Part shown: positions 1-7,665 of the stretch, piece after piece
Layout of the letters: each line of letters opens with the position of its first letter
Numbering within the stretch: the first letter of the stretch is position 1
From: Bacteroidetes bacterium QS_3_64_15
GTDB taxonomy: Bacteria > Bacteroidota > Rhodothermia > Rhodothermales > Salinibacteraceae
NCBI GenBank assembly: GCA_003022565.1
Contig: PXTN01000058.1
Coordinates: 1-33,559, forward strand
Length of the DNA stretch: 33,559 nt
Direction: 5' to 3'
The notes under the pieces: model-generated
What the model was told of the DNA's origin: nothing
Seen by the model: the letters and a program-made list of their open reading frames with translations, nothing else
Databases searched by the model: none
Made by a program: the position numbers and the translations under genes

Positions 1-68
1 TGGCCGAGCGGGCGGCTGAGCCATCCACAGCCGAGGATGCTAACGTCAGTGTCAATCGCTTCGCCCAT
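1..68 (-). CDS. NAD(P)-binding Rossmann protein, N-terminal fragment (cut by window edge)
   Basis: An ATG at 66-68 on the minus strand opens a frame that runs off the left edge. The 22 complete codons read MGEAIDTDVSILGCGWLSRP followed by LG. The hydrophobic strand and the GCGWLSRPLG turn form a Rossmann GxGxxG-type dinucleotide-binding loop. The ILGCGWLGxPLA form is typical of YeeZ-like NAD(P)-dependent sugar epimerases/dehydrogenases of the extended SDR family. That subfamily assignment is inference from one motif. It lies on the same strand as the glycosyltransferase but about 390 bases downstream of it, so it probably has its own promoter. Nothing can be said about the catalytic part, which is outside the window. 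Confidence 0.65.
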   Translation of the reverse strand, partial: MGEAIDTDVSILGCGWLSRPLG

Positions 69-455
69 GGCGTGTGATGTGTAGAACCGATACTCGCCCC
101 CATTTCCCAGGGGACCGAGTTCAGAGAGTTACCCGTAGATTGTGCCCGTCATTGTAATGCCGATTTTATTTTTGTAGCGCTTGGCACGTCCTCACGCTGG
201 TCAGGTTGCCCAAGCGGAGGTCGAACTAGCAGCTTCCGTCAACGCCGTCGCGCAGGGCGGCAGTGGGAACCGAATGCGACTCATACGTGCTGCGAGTGTA
301 CGGTGATCTACTATGATCGTCCCCAATCCTGACCTACGCTGGGCCGCCTGCAGGGGTGTCGAACGTCGGTCCGATGCCTTCTGAATGGGCACAATTACCT
401 CTTCGACCATGGATCGAGCAAAGATGCGGACCCTCCTCGGAGCCGCTCGGATTCT
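69..455. other. Gene-free spacer, nothing recognised
   Basis: This 387-base stretch separates the partial Rossmann gene from the glycosyltransferase. It contains a short minus-strand frame (201-410) with no recognisable motif. At 167-174 on the plus strand there is a TATTTTTG string matching the Bacteroidota -7 consensus TAnnTTTG, but no gene follows it on that strand. No repeat, tRNA or terminator was seen. Confidence 0.5.
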
Positions 456-1712
456 CTACGGCGCCCCCACCTCTCGCCGCAGCAGCGCGGCCCACTGCTT
501 GCAGCACTGCTCCTGCTCGAAACGGTCTAGAAACACCTCTCGTCCCCGCCTGCCGAGCCGACGACGCCGTTCGGGGCGGTCATAGAGATCCTCGATGGCT
601 GTAATCACGGCTTCGGTGGCCGCCCCATCGGTCTCATACTGCCCCGGATCGACCACCCGTCCCACTGCGTGACGCTGGATGGTGTCCGCCGAGTCGGAGG
701 CCTCCGGGCCTACCATGAGCACCGGGCGCCCGGCGGCCAAGATGCCGTAAAGCTTGCCCGGCACGGCGATCCCTGCAAACGAGCGCCGCAGGGTCAGCAG
801 GTGCACGTCCGCCAGCGAAAGGGAGTATTTGATCTGCTCGCGGGGGAAGTAATCGAGATACGTGAGGTTGGACAGGGCGTGCCGTTCGGCGAAGTTCTCG
901 ATTTCCTCCCGCCGCGGGCCTTGCCCCACGAACAAAAAGCGAATGTCCGGGTGCCCGTCGAAATGCTTCGCCGCCCGGAGGACCTCCTCAAAGCGGTGTC
1001 CGAGCCCAGCATTGCCCGAGTACATAACGACAAACGTACCTCCAAGGTCCACCTTCTCCACCAGTGGGTTGTCCTCCGGCGAAATGGGACAGACCTCCTC
1101 CTTCTTGTTCCAAACCGGAATCGTGTGGAGGCGCTCGTCGGAGACCCCCTTGTCGCGAATGCGCGCTTTCATGTGGGGGCCCAGGCCAATCGTGAACTGG
1201 GCCCGCCGGTAGCTCCAGTCCGCCAGCCCCTGCAAGGCGTTCCCCAGGGTGCCGTTCGCCTCGATCATCCCCACGGCCTGTTCGGCCTCCGGGTGCAGGT
1301 CCATCGACCAGATCCCGTAGGGCTGCTTGCGGAGGACCCACGCCAGGGCCGCGGCGACGGGGAGCAGGGGCGGCGTGGTAAGGGACACGACCGCGTCGTA
1401 GCGGCGCCCCGTCAGCAGGTTCGCCACCACCTGCAGGAAGAAGCTCGCATAGTCGGCAACGCGCCCGAGGGTCGCCTCCCGCCCGAAAGCCGTCGTGCGG
1501 ACGCGGTGAACGTGGACGCCACCCCGCATCTCTTCCGCGGGGACCTCCATCTCGCCGGACAGGTAGTGGCCCCGGCTGCAGAGGACGTGGACCTCAAAGC
1601 CCTCCGCGGCCAGGTGCTCGGCAAGGTCCGTCAGGTGCTGGGCCGTCGACGCAAGGTCGGGGGCGTAGTGCTGGTTGACAAACAGCAGAGACGGAGCTTC
1701 AGATGCAGGCAT
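456..1712 (-). CDS. Glycosyltransferase family 4, WcaI/WbuB-like
   Basis: A 418-residue GT-B fold glycosyltransferase, predicted to move a sugar from a nucleotide donor to a lipid-linked or polysaccharide acceptor at the inner face of the cytoplasmic membrane. The N-terminal half opens with LLFVNQHYAPDLASTAQHL, the acceptor-domain signature of WcaI/WbuB-type GT4 enzymes. The C-terminal half carries the donor site: VMYSGNAGLGH, FLFVGQGPRREEIE, and VPGKLYGILAAGRPVLMVG, where the usual E-x7-E motif is replaced by the K-L-Y-x-I-L-A-A-G-R-P form seen in this subfamily. Length is normal. The ATG at 1710-1712 directly precedes the first beta strand. No other polysaccharide gene is visible on the right; the partial epimerase-like gene on the left may belong to the same pathway. 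The acceptor and donor sugars cannot be read from the sequence. Confidence 0.9.
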   Translation of the reverse strand: MPASEAPSLLFVNQHYAPDLASTAQHLTDLAEHLAAEGFEVHVLCSRGHYLSGEMEVPAEEMRGGVHVHRVRTTAFGREATLGRVADYASFFLQVVANLLTGRRYDAVVSLTTPPLLPVAAALAWVLRKQPYGIWSMDLHPEAEQAVGMIEANGTLGNALQGLADWSYRRAQFTIGLGPHMKARIRDKGVSDERLHTIPVWNKKEEVCPISPEDNPLVEKVDLGGTFVVMYSGNAGLGHRFEEVLRAAKHFDGHPDIRFLFVGQGPRREEIENFAERHALSNLTYLDYFPREQIKYSLSLADVHLLTLRRSFAGIAVPGKLYGILAAGRPVLMVGPEASDSADTIQRHAVGRVVDPGQYETDGAATEAVITAIEDLYDRPERRRRLGRRGREVFLDRFEQEQCCKQWAALLRREVGAP

Positions 1713-2551
1713 CCAATGCTACGAATAGAAGTGTGGGAGCGACAGAAAAGTGAAGCACCCTCGCCCCCCTTCAGGCGACCGTTGATGTGCATGTCCCCAC
1801 GATCTCGCAATCGGCAGGGAACGCACATGAGCCGTGTCATCGCCGGTCATGACGACGGCCGAGTGCTCTGACTCGCCGGGATCGAGGGAAGCATATCGGA
1901 AGGAGGCATATCGGGGAGTCGATCGAGGACGATCTTCGAGACCGCACCAAACAACCGAAGGATGCCGAGACTTGGCCGATTGCCCCCTGGGACGGTCGGC
2001 AGATCTGATCCTGCATGCGCGCGACATCGTCTCCGCCCCGTAGGCCAAAATGGCCTCGTCCGAACTGTCCCCGGTCGCTCCTCTGGCCGACACGTTCAAC
2101 ACAACGCCGACTGTAATTCGCATTTTCTGAATCGTGGGTTTTCCGTAGCGAACGGCCGGGCCCGCCGTGATTCAATCAAGAGAAGACGGTCCCATCAGGT
2201 CGATCGACGCTCAAATACAAATTGAGAACGCACGCAAACGGTATATGCCCAACGACCACAACAGATTCAACGACATGTCCCAATTCAAGTCGAGGGCTCG
2301 TCTCTTACGGCAATCGCATCCTGGTGGAAGGATCGATGGTGCCCCGGGCGGTGTGTTCATGTTCCCACGCACCCTTTCGCCCGCGCTGTCCCGGCAGTTT
2401 CGCCGATCAGAGGCGCACGAGCCTCCATACCGCCCAAGAAAACTTTTAACATGCGATTGCCCGGGCCGTCTCTTCATCCCGGTGCACGCTGAAGAGGTCT
2501 TTTGACTCCGCATCGCTTCGCAGAGCAGACAACTGCGCCCTACCGGGAGCG
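1713..2551. other. 839-base gene-free region between glycosyltransferase and ars island
   Basis: Upstream of the glycosyltransferase start and downstream of arsN2. Several open frames exist on both strands, but none has a recognisable domain, and they are rich in Arg/Ser/Pro as expected of non-coding frames in G+C-rich DNA. The segment 2200-2300 is more A+T-rich than its surroundings. It could hold the glycosyltransferase promoter and remnants of decayed genes at the edge of the arsenic island. No inverted repeats, tRNA or transposase remnant were seen. Confidence 0.5.
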
Positions 2552-3001
2552 TCAATCGCGTTCTCGTGACGTGAGGGGCTTCCGCATGCACGTGGCGCTG
2601 GCCGGGCAGAGCCGGGAAGCCTCCTTCGTCTGCTGGATTGCCGCAGGCAGGGCGTCCCGCTCCATCGTCGCGTAGCCGCGGCGGCGGAAGAAGGGCGCCG
2701 CGGAGGTCGTCAGGAGGTACAGCATCTCCACGTCCCCGTGCCGCGCCTGGGTCTCCATTGCCTCAAGGAGGCGCGTTCCGTCTCCCTCGCCCTGATGCGC
2801 TGGACGCACGGCCAGCGAGCGCAACAGCGCCCCGTCCCCGGTGGGCTCCATTCCCACGACGCCGACGAGCCTCCGTCCGTCACGCCCGACGAGGAAGTGG
2901 GCCAGGTGCGCGGGCGTGAGATCCTCGGCCGGCAGGTCGACCGCCCGGAGCAGATCCTGAATGTCGCGGAGGTCCTCAGGTGTGGCGGACCGAATGTCCA
3001 T
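2552..3001 (-). CDS. arsN2: ArsN2-type GNAT acetyltransferase (arsenic resistance)
   Basis: A 149-residue GNAT-fold N-acetyltransferase. The acetyl-CoA loop is SLAVRPAHQGEGDGTRLL, a form of the V-R-P-x-x-Q/R-x-x-G-x-G/A motif. The C-terminal block PFFRRRGYATMERDALPAAI followed by QTKEASRLCPASATCM is the hallmark of the ArsN2 family, which is normally found in ars operons. ArsN enzymes acetylate organoarsenicals or, in some cases, glutamate-like amines; the substrate of ArsN2 is not firmly established. The frame is open for a further 48 codons upstream, but that extension is low-complexity, so I take the ATG at 2999-3001, where the alignable domain MDIRSATPEDL begins. It follows the broken acr3 by 144 bases on the same strand and is presumably the last gene of the island. 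Confidence 0.85.
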   Translation of the reverse strand: MDIRSATPEDLRDIQDLLRAVDLPAEDLTPAHLAHFLVGRDGRRLVGVVGMEPTGDGALLRSLAVRPAHQGEGDGTRLLEAMETQARHGDVEMLYLLTTSAAPFFRRRGYATMERDALPAAIQQTKEASRLCPASATCMRKPLTSRERD

Positions 3002-3145
3002 CGGTCTGGCGTGATCGGGTGCAGAATCGTCGCTGGTCGCCTCTTCCTGCAACACGGCGAACCCGATGCTGTGGTTCAATGTCGGGCGGGCGCGGGCGTC
3101 CCTACGGGTGTGTGTCGGCACGGCCACGTAGAGCGACGACCACAT

Positions 3146-3637
3146 TCACAGGCGGTTGAGCCCCACGTGCAACGGCTCGTCGCTGAGGGTCGCGAGGGCG
3201 CGGGCGACGTGCACCATGAGGCCCTGCAAAAAGAGCCACGCGAACCCGAACATCGTAAAGGGCCTGATGAGCCAGTTGACGACGAGGGTGACCGTGATGC
3301 CTTTCGGGTGGCGACGCACGCCGAGCACGCTCTGAAAGTCGACCTCCCCCATCATCGGGTAGATCATGGCCCAGATGAGGACGGCGATCGGCAGGTTCAC
3401 CTGCGCGACCTCCCACTCGCCGAGCGTGTTCGGCACGGCGGGAACGAGTTGGCCGAGGGCCACCCCGGCGGCGATGCAGAGCGCGACCCACAGGCTCAGA
3501 TACCGTTCAAAGACGCCGAGGCCCTGCTGGCTCTTTTCAGCGGTCGCGTCGAGCGTGTCGGCCTGTCCGTTCGTCGGAGGCTTGAGAGTCCGTTTGGCGG
3601 ACGCTCTGTGGCCTGCGACTTCGTGGATCTCGCGCAA
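3146..3637 (-). pseudogene. acr3: Truncated Acr3-type arsenite efflux permease
   Basis: This frame encodes only the first part of an Acr3 arsenite/H+ antiporter. It contains ERYLSLWVALCIAAGVALGQ (TM1), LPIAVLIWAMIYPMMGEVDF (TM2) and VVNWLIRPFTMFGFAWLFLQ (TM3), all typical of Acr3. After GLMVHVARAL it diverges and stops, at 163 residues against roughly 350-400 for the family. The conserved Acr3 segment with the essential Cys (AAPCTAMV-like, TM4) and about seven later helices are absent, and I do not find them in any frame between here and arsN2. It therefore looks like a deletion derivative that cannot work alone. The longest frame begins with TTG at 3635-3637; the true start is uncertain. The 298-base gap up to arsM contains nothing recognisable. 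Confidence 0.8.
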
Positions 3638-3935
3638 AAAGCCTTCTGCACTTGCCCGGTAGTTCCACTACAGGGCTCGTTTGGGCACCTTTTTGCGGCT
3701 TCGACCACTGTGTCTCGGCTGCACATCAATCCACCAAACAGACTCTGATGGTCTTCGTCGCGTCGGTGTCGGGGGACGAGGTCGTCTGTTCGGGCATTTT
3801 GGGGGGTTTGCGTGGGGTGTTGGGAACTTGAGTCGTCTCGTCGGGACGGTTGGACTGTTCGAGGTCCTGCACGGGGGCAACAGGCGTGCCCGGGCCAACC
3901 CTCGTCGCGGGCCAGGGCCGGGCGCCCGTCCGGAC

Positions 3936-4766
3936 TCATTCGTCTGGGCGGGTGCCCCGGACCGTGACGCTCCAGATGCTGGTCTCGTTCAGCACCGCCC
4001 GGTCGGCGTCGGAGAGCGCGGCGGGCAGCGCCTCCTCGGGAAGATCGATGCGGCGGCGGGCCGGCACCGCCACGTCTATGAAGCCGGTGCGCTCGAGCTG
4101 CCCCAGGTACTCGGCCTCGTCGATCGCTCCCGCCACGCACCCGGCGTAGAGCTCGGCGGAGCGCCGCACCGCATCCGGCAACGCTCCGTCCGTGACGATG
4201 TCCGAGACGCAGAAGTGACCGCCGGGTCGAAGCACCCGGTACATTTCGGCAAAGGCTCGCTCCTTGTCGGGCACGAGGTTGAGGACGCAGTTTGAGAGGA
4301 CGACATCGGCCGTTTGCTCCCCCAGCGGAAGGTCTTCGATCGCCCCCTCCACGAACGCCACGTTGCCGACCCCCAACTTTTGGGCATTCGCCCGGGCCTT
4401 CTCCACCATCTCGGGCACAAAGTCGACCCCAATGACGCGGCCGGACGCCCCGACGACGCGCCGCGCCACAAACGCATCGAGCCCCGCTCCCGAGCCGAGG
4501 TCGACCACCGTCTGCCCCGCCTCGAGTCCGGCGTGGTCGGTGGGTACCCCGCAGCCGAGCTCCAGGTCGGCGTCGGCCACGTAGCCGTCGACCGTCTCGT
4601 AAGCCTCGCCGATCATGTTGGTGGCCGCCTCGGTGTCGGCGTCGCCGCAGCACGAGGTGGCGTCGCTCCCGCATCCCGGTTCGTCCCCGCGGGCGATGGC
4701 CGCGTACTTGTCTCGTACCGCCTCGCGAACGTCGGATACGGGGGCATTCATCACTGAGTCGGACAT
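3936..4766 (-). CDS. arsM: Arsenite S-adenosylmethionine methyltransferase
   Basis: A 276-residue class I SAM-dependent methyltransferase that converts As(III) to methylated arsenicals in the cytoplasm. Motif I is VVDLGSGAGLDAFVARR (about residues 87-103), followed by the acidic VIGVDFVPEM (111-120). The As-binding cysteines are present: C72 in ELGCGVPT, C160 in LSNCVLNLVPDK and C210 in YAGCVAGAI, matching the three conserved ArsM cysteines. An extra Cys-rich patch, CGSDATSCCG, lies at 32-41. The ATG at 4764-4766 gives a full-length product. It has its own upstream region, separated from arsC by 148 bases holding two operator-like palindromes, one starting 24 bases from the start codon. It is therefore probably transcribed separately from, but co-regulated with, arsRC. 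Confidence 0.93.
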   Translation of the reverse strand: MSDSVMNAPVSDVREAVRDKYAAIARGDEPGCGSDATSCCGDADTEAATNMIGEAYETVDGYVADADLELGCGVPTDHAGLEAGQTVVDLGSGAGLDAFVARRVVGASGRVIGVDFVPEMVEKARANAQKLGVGNVAFVEGAIEDLPLGEQTADVVLSNCVLNLVPDKERAFAEMYRVLRPGGHFCVSDIVTDGALPDAVRRSAELYAGCVAGAIDEAEYLGQLERTGFIDVAVPARRRIDLPEEALPAALSDADRAVLNETSIWSVTVRGTRPDE

Positions 4767-4789
4767 GGTGTTGGTCTGTTTATTCGATT

Positions 4790-4805
4790 ATCGTCGATAT
4801 TCGAT
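4790..4805. promoter_or_regulatory. Candidate ArsR operator (arsM proximal)
   Basis: The sequence ATCGTCGATATTCGAT has the form ATCG-N8-CGAT. Its near edge lies 24 bases upstream of the arsM ATG, exactly the spacing of the matching site upstream of arsR. Assignment to ArsR is inference from position, repetition and dyad symmetry. Confidence 0.6.
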
Positions 4806-4857
4806 ACAACCGTTGATCTTCCGCGTTTCTGGATGAATGGCGCCCAGTTCTCCTTTC

Positions 4858-4873
4858 ATCGTATTTCTACGAT
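4858..4873. promoter_or_regulatory. Candidate ArsR operator (arsM distal)
   Basis: The sequence ATCGTATTTCTACGAT is the best dyad of the three: ATCGTA and TACGAT are perfect inverted arms around TTTC. It lies in the arsC-arsM gap, 68 bases centre-to-centre from the proximal site. It could bind a second ArsR dimer. Confidence 0.55.
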
Positions 4874-4914
4874 GATTGGGGATGGAGTCCCGTCAAGGAG
4901 ACCGCGATCCGGTC

Positions 4915-5337
4915 TCAGTCGCCTCCGGGGGCAAACGTCTCGTCGATCCAGTCCGCGAGCGCGTCGCGCACCCGGCGGAAGACCGCCCGCCGTTCCTCGT
5001 CGGTCCCCTGGGCAGAGGAAGGATCCTCGAACGACCGGTGCAGGTTTTCCTCCTCAGCCGGCAGGTAGGGACAGGCTTCCCGCGCGGCGTCGCAGACGGT
5101 GACCACTACGTCAAACGTGCGGTCGCCGAGGTCGTCGATCGTCTTGGAGTGATGGTCCGACAGATCGACGTTGACCTCCTCCATCACCGACGTGGCGAGC
5201 GGTCGCACGTGAGTCCGTTCGGTGCCGGCGCTGTACACGTCGTACTGGTCGCCGTAGCGGTCGCGCAGCAGCCCCTCGGCCATCTGTGAGCGCGCCGAGT
5301 TGTGGGTGCAGACGAAGAGAACGGAGGTCTTGTTCAT
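4915..5337 (-). CDS. arsC: Arsenate reductase, low-molecular-weight phosphatase type
   Basis: A 140-residue cytoplasmic arsenate reductase that reduces As(V) to As(III). The P-loop VCTHNSARSQMAEG gives the catalytic Cys10 in the CX5R motif. The redox relay cysteines are C82 (VTVCDAA) and C89 (EACPYLP), as in the thioredoxin-coupled Staphylococcus-type family, although the usual spacing and C-terminal part vary. Product As(III) would be the substrate for the ArsM next door. The gene begins 12 bases after the arsR stop codon on the same strand, so arsR-arsC are almost certainly one transcript. The start ATG at 5335-5337 is directly before the first beta strand. Confidence 0.93.
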   Translation of the reverse strand: MNKTSVLFVCTHNSARSQMAEGLLRDRYGDQYDVYSAGTERTHVRPLATSVMEEVNVDLSDHHSKTIDDLGDRTFDVVVTVCDAAREACPYLPAEEENLHRSFEDPSSAQGTDEERRAVFRRVRDALADWIDETFAPGGD

Positions 5338-5349
5338 GGCGGGAGGAGA

Positions 5350-5685
5350 TTAGCAGTGGGCGCGGTCGGGGGCGGCGTCCAGCAGGCCCTCGAAGAACGC
5401 GCCGAACTGGTCGCGCACGGCGTCGAGGGCCGCCGGATCGAGGCAGTAGCAGACGCTTGGGCCGTCGACGGTGCCCTGGATGAAGCCGGCCTCCTTGAGG
5501 ACCTTCAGGTGGCGAGACACGGTGGACTGGGCCAGGGGCAGATCCGCCACGATTTCGCCGCAGATGCACTCGTCCCGGTCGGCCAGCACGCGCAGGATGG
5601 CGAGGCGGGCGGGGTGGGAAAGGGCCTTGGCCTGCTCGGCCATCTCGGCCGTCTCGGCGTCGAACTGGTCGGCTTTCGTGTGCAT
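5350..5685 (-). CDS. arsR: ArsR/SmtB-family metalloregulatory repressor
   Basis: A 111-residue winged-helix repressor, expected to bind its operator as a dimer and release it on binding As(III). [25 protein letters not shown] includes the alpha-3 metal-site motif ECICG with C40 and C42, matching the ELCVCDL As(III)-binding motif of classical ArsR. The recognition helix region is [17 protein letters not shown] (51-67). Further cysteines (C79, C81, C111) near the C-terminus could also contribute. It is the first gene of the arsRC transcript, and the palindrome at 5709-5724 begins 24 bases upstream of its ATG, indicating autorepression. The same palindrome occurs twice upstream of arsM. Confidence 0.94.
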   Translation of the reverse strand: MHTKADQFDAETAEMAEQAKALSHPARLAILRVLADRDECICGEIVADLPLAQSTVSRHLKVLKEAGFIQGTVDGPSVCYCLDPAALDAVRDQFGAFFEGLLDAAPDRAHC

Positions 5686-5708
5686 GCCGGAAACTTTTTT
5701 GGCTGTTT

Positions 5709-5724
5709 ATCGCATGTATACGAT
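5709..5724. promoter_or_regulatory. Candidate ArsR operator upstream of arsR
   Basis: The sequence ATCGCATGTATACGAT matches the ATCG-N8-CGAT pattern also found at 4790-4805 and 4858-4873. Its near edge is 24 bases upstream of the arsR ATG. The location suggests overlap with the promoter, consistent with autorepression. Confidence 0.6.
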
Positions 5725-5938
5725 GGACTGAGCGACGCGCCGTTCCGGTCTCGCTTCCGCCCCCCTCTCCACTCCCCGCCGTATGGCCGCCTCTCCCGAC
5801 TCTTCCCCGTCCGACCGGCACCTTGCCCGCGCCGCCCGGGCGGCGCGGTCCCACGGACCGGTCCCCTCGGTCTTGTAACGAAGACGGGACGGTACGCATA
5901 CCAGAGATCCACGACACGTTCATCAATCGCCGATCCCC

Positions 5939-6118
5939 ATGAGCTCGTCCACCAGTTCCGCTGACCTCCTCCGGGTGCTTCTGTCTATCGTTTTGCCGCC
6001 GCTCGGCGTCTTTCTCGAGGAAGGCATTGGCACCCAATTCTGGATCAACCTTCTGCTCACCCTGATGGTCTACATCCCCGGCCTCGTGCACGCCATCTGG
6101 ATCATCGCCCGGCGGTGA
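5939..6118 (+). CDS. Pmp3/YqaE-family small membrane protein
   Basis: A 59-residue protein with two membrane segments. The first is LLRVLLSIVLPPLGVFLEEG, containing the PPLGVFLxxG signature of the Pmp3/YqaE (UPF0057) family. The second is WINLLLTLMVYIPGLVHAIW, ending in IIARR. The family is small, membrane-embedded and linked in yeast, plants and bacteria to membrane potential and salt or cold stress. Its molecular function is not settled. The frame starts at the ATG 5939-5941 and ends with TGA at 6116-6118. It is divergent from arsR across about 250 bases and stands alone. A role in salt tolerance in a halophile is reasonable but inferred. Confidence 0.85.
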   Translation: MSSSTSSADLLRVLLSIVLPPLGVFLEEGIGTQFWINLLLTLMVYIPGLVHAIWIIARR

Positions 6119-6385
6119 AGCGGTCTGCCCCACTTTGAGAACGCCTCTTGCCGATGAAGGCCTCCCTCCGCTGCCTGCTCGTCGTCGTGCTCGTCGGCGA
6201 TTTCGATCTCGACGAGGACGCGTTCGAGGAGCTGCGCTGCCCGGGCTACTCCGCCGTGCCCGATAACCAGCCTACCAGCCTTCGACGCAGGCGGCGCGAC
6301 GGCCCCGGCGACGATCTGGCCAGTGAGTCCGCCCATATCTTCTAATCGGCGGGGGTGGCGCCGAATGCGACGGTGGGGATGATGA

Positions 6386-7618
6386 TTAGCGGAGCGCATC
6401 GACACCGAGCCGCGCGGCCTGTACGCCTCCGTTGTCTGGATCCGTCCACGCGGCGTAGAGGGAGCTCCCACGCCGCACGAGACGCGGCATCCCTACGCCC
6501 CGCGAGGCCGCTCCAAGCGTCGCAATCGTTGCGGGCGCTCCGGCGCTCCCCTCGGGCCGGGCAGCCTGGACCTGAAGCAAGGCCTCCGCGTCGGACTGGT
6601 CGAGCCAGCTCACGGCGGCGCGCCCGTCGTCCAGCAGCACGACATCGACGCGGCCGGTCGGGGTGTCCTCGGCCACCACAACTGGTTCCGTAAATTGTCG
6701 TCCGCCGTCGTCCGAGAAGGCGACGTGGACGCGGGGGGTCCCGTTCGGCGCCGTGTACCACGCCGCGGCCACGCGATCGTCCCGGGCCGCCAGGGCCGGG
6801 CCGTTCACCGGACAGCCCTCGATCTGCCACCCGTCGTCGTGCAGGAGTGAGGGCTCGGACCACGACTGGCCGTCGAACCGCACGAGCCGGATGTTGCGAA
6901 TCTCCTTCTCGGAGCGATCACGGTACGCCACGAGCGCCTCGTCCCCGGTTCGCACCGCCGTGGTGGGGCAGCACTCGCAGGTGCGGGCGTCGAGCAGCGC
7001 CTGCCGCTCGACCGTCTCGGTGGAGTCGAGCACGGTCCCGCGAAGGGTCATCTCGCCCCCGTGCCCCTCCTGTCCCCCCATCTTGCGCCCATCGAGCCAC
7101 ACGGCCAGCAGGCGATCCGTCGGCCACGGGAGCATCGACACGAATCCATGTTCGGTCTCCGTTCCGTCGTCGTGCGGCGTGACGGCCGGCTGCCAGGTCC
7201 CATCCGCTCCGGCCTGTGTGATGCGCACTGCGTACGCCAGGGCGCCCTCTCCGTTGCTTTCCAGGTAGTGGGCCGCAAGGCGTCCGCTGGGCAGGGGCCG
7301 CAGGGACGGCACGTCGGCCCAGTTCACGAACCAGTCGGGCCCTTGCGCTGCGGTCTGGGGCTCGGCCCACGTCGTGTCGGCCAGCGTGGCGTAGCGGAGG
7401 GCATGCCGATCCTCGCCCGTCGGCTCCACCCAGCTCATCCAGACCCTCCCGTTCTCCGCGTAGAGGTGCGGCTGGCCGCTCTCGGCGGACGCCGGGACGT
7501 CCAGTTGGAGGCCTTCGGGAGAAGAGGTCTCAGTGTCGGGGGCGTCGGCGCTGGACTGACACCCTACGGCGAGAAGCCCAGCGAGCAGGAGGCTCCAGGG
7601 CGGAAGCAAGCGAATCAT
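6386..7618 (-). CDS. BNR/sialidase-like repeat lipoprotein with a Cys cluster
   Basis: A 410-residue secreted lipoprotein. The N-terminus MIRLLPPWSLLLAGLLAVGC is a type II signal peptide with lipobox LAVG-C20. The body shows beta-propeller-like blades with an Asp-box, SDDGGRQF (302-309), as in the BNR/sialidase superfamily, and repeated AVSWLD/AAWYTA/YAAWTD strands. A distinctive motif, TCECCPTT (C214, C216, C217), plus C269 in EGCPVNGPAL could bind metal or form disulfides. Catalytic Arg/Tyr/Glu residues of true sialidases could not be assigned, so enzymatic activity is not claimed. The frame is open for 123 codons further upstream, but that part is antisense-like to the neighbouring DinB gene; the ATG at 7616-7618 with its signal peptide is the sensible start. 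It lies 47 bases after the DinB-type gene on the same strand. Confidence 0.8.
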   Translation of the reverse strand: MIRLLPPWSLLLAGLLAVGCQSSADAPDTETSSPEGLQLDVPASAESGQPHLYAENGRVWMSWVEPTGEDRHALRYATLADTTWAEPQTAAQGPDWFVNWADVPSLRPLPSGRLAAHYLESNGEGALAYAVRITQAGADGTWQPAVTPHDDGTETEHGFVSMLPWPTDRLLAVWLDGRKMGGQEGHGGEMTLRGTVLDSTETVERQALLDARTCECCPTTAVRTGDEALVAYRDRSEKEIRNIRLVRFDGQSWSEPSLLHDDGWQIEGCPVNGPALAARDDRVAAAWYTAPNGTPRVHVAFSDDGGRQFTEPVVVAEDTPTGRVDVVLLDDGRAAVSWLDQSDAEALLQVQAARPEGSAGAPATIATLGAASRGVGMPRLVRRGSSLYAAWTDPDNGGVQAARLGVDALR

Positions 7619-7665
7619 GAGCGGCGCGGGTTGAGGACCTGTTTGGCGAGACGTTCTCTCGTCGG

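Noticed and set aside
201-410. Minus-strand 69-codon frame downstream of the glycosyltransferase
   Set aside because: No motif, no convincing ribosome binding site and mixed composition; probably a chance frame.
669-1871. 400-codon plus-strand frame opposite the glycosyltransferase
   Set aside because: Antisense shadow of a well-supported gene, typical for G+C-rich DNA.
1719-2123. 134-codon minus-strand frame in the gene-free region
   Set aside because: Arg/Ser-rich with no domain; competing frames of similar length exist on the same stretch.
3002-3145. 48-codon N-terminal extension of ArsN2
   Set aside because: Low-complexity and outside the GNAT fold; ATG at 3001 gives the normal family length.
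6070-6336. Minus-strand 88-codon frame beginning MGGLTGQIVAG, G+C-rich at third positions
   Set aside because: It overlaps the 3' end of the Pmp3-type gene on the opposite strand and shows no family pattern. It could be a real small gene or decayed fragment, but evidence is too thin.
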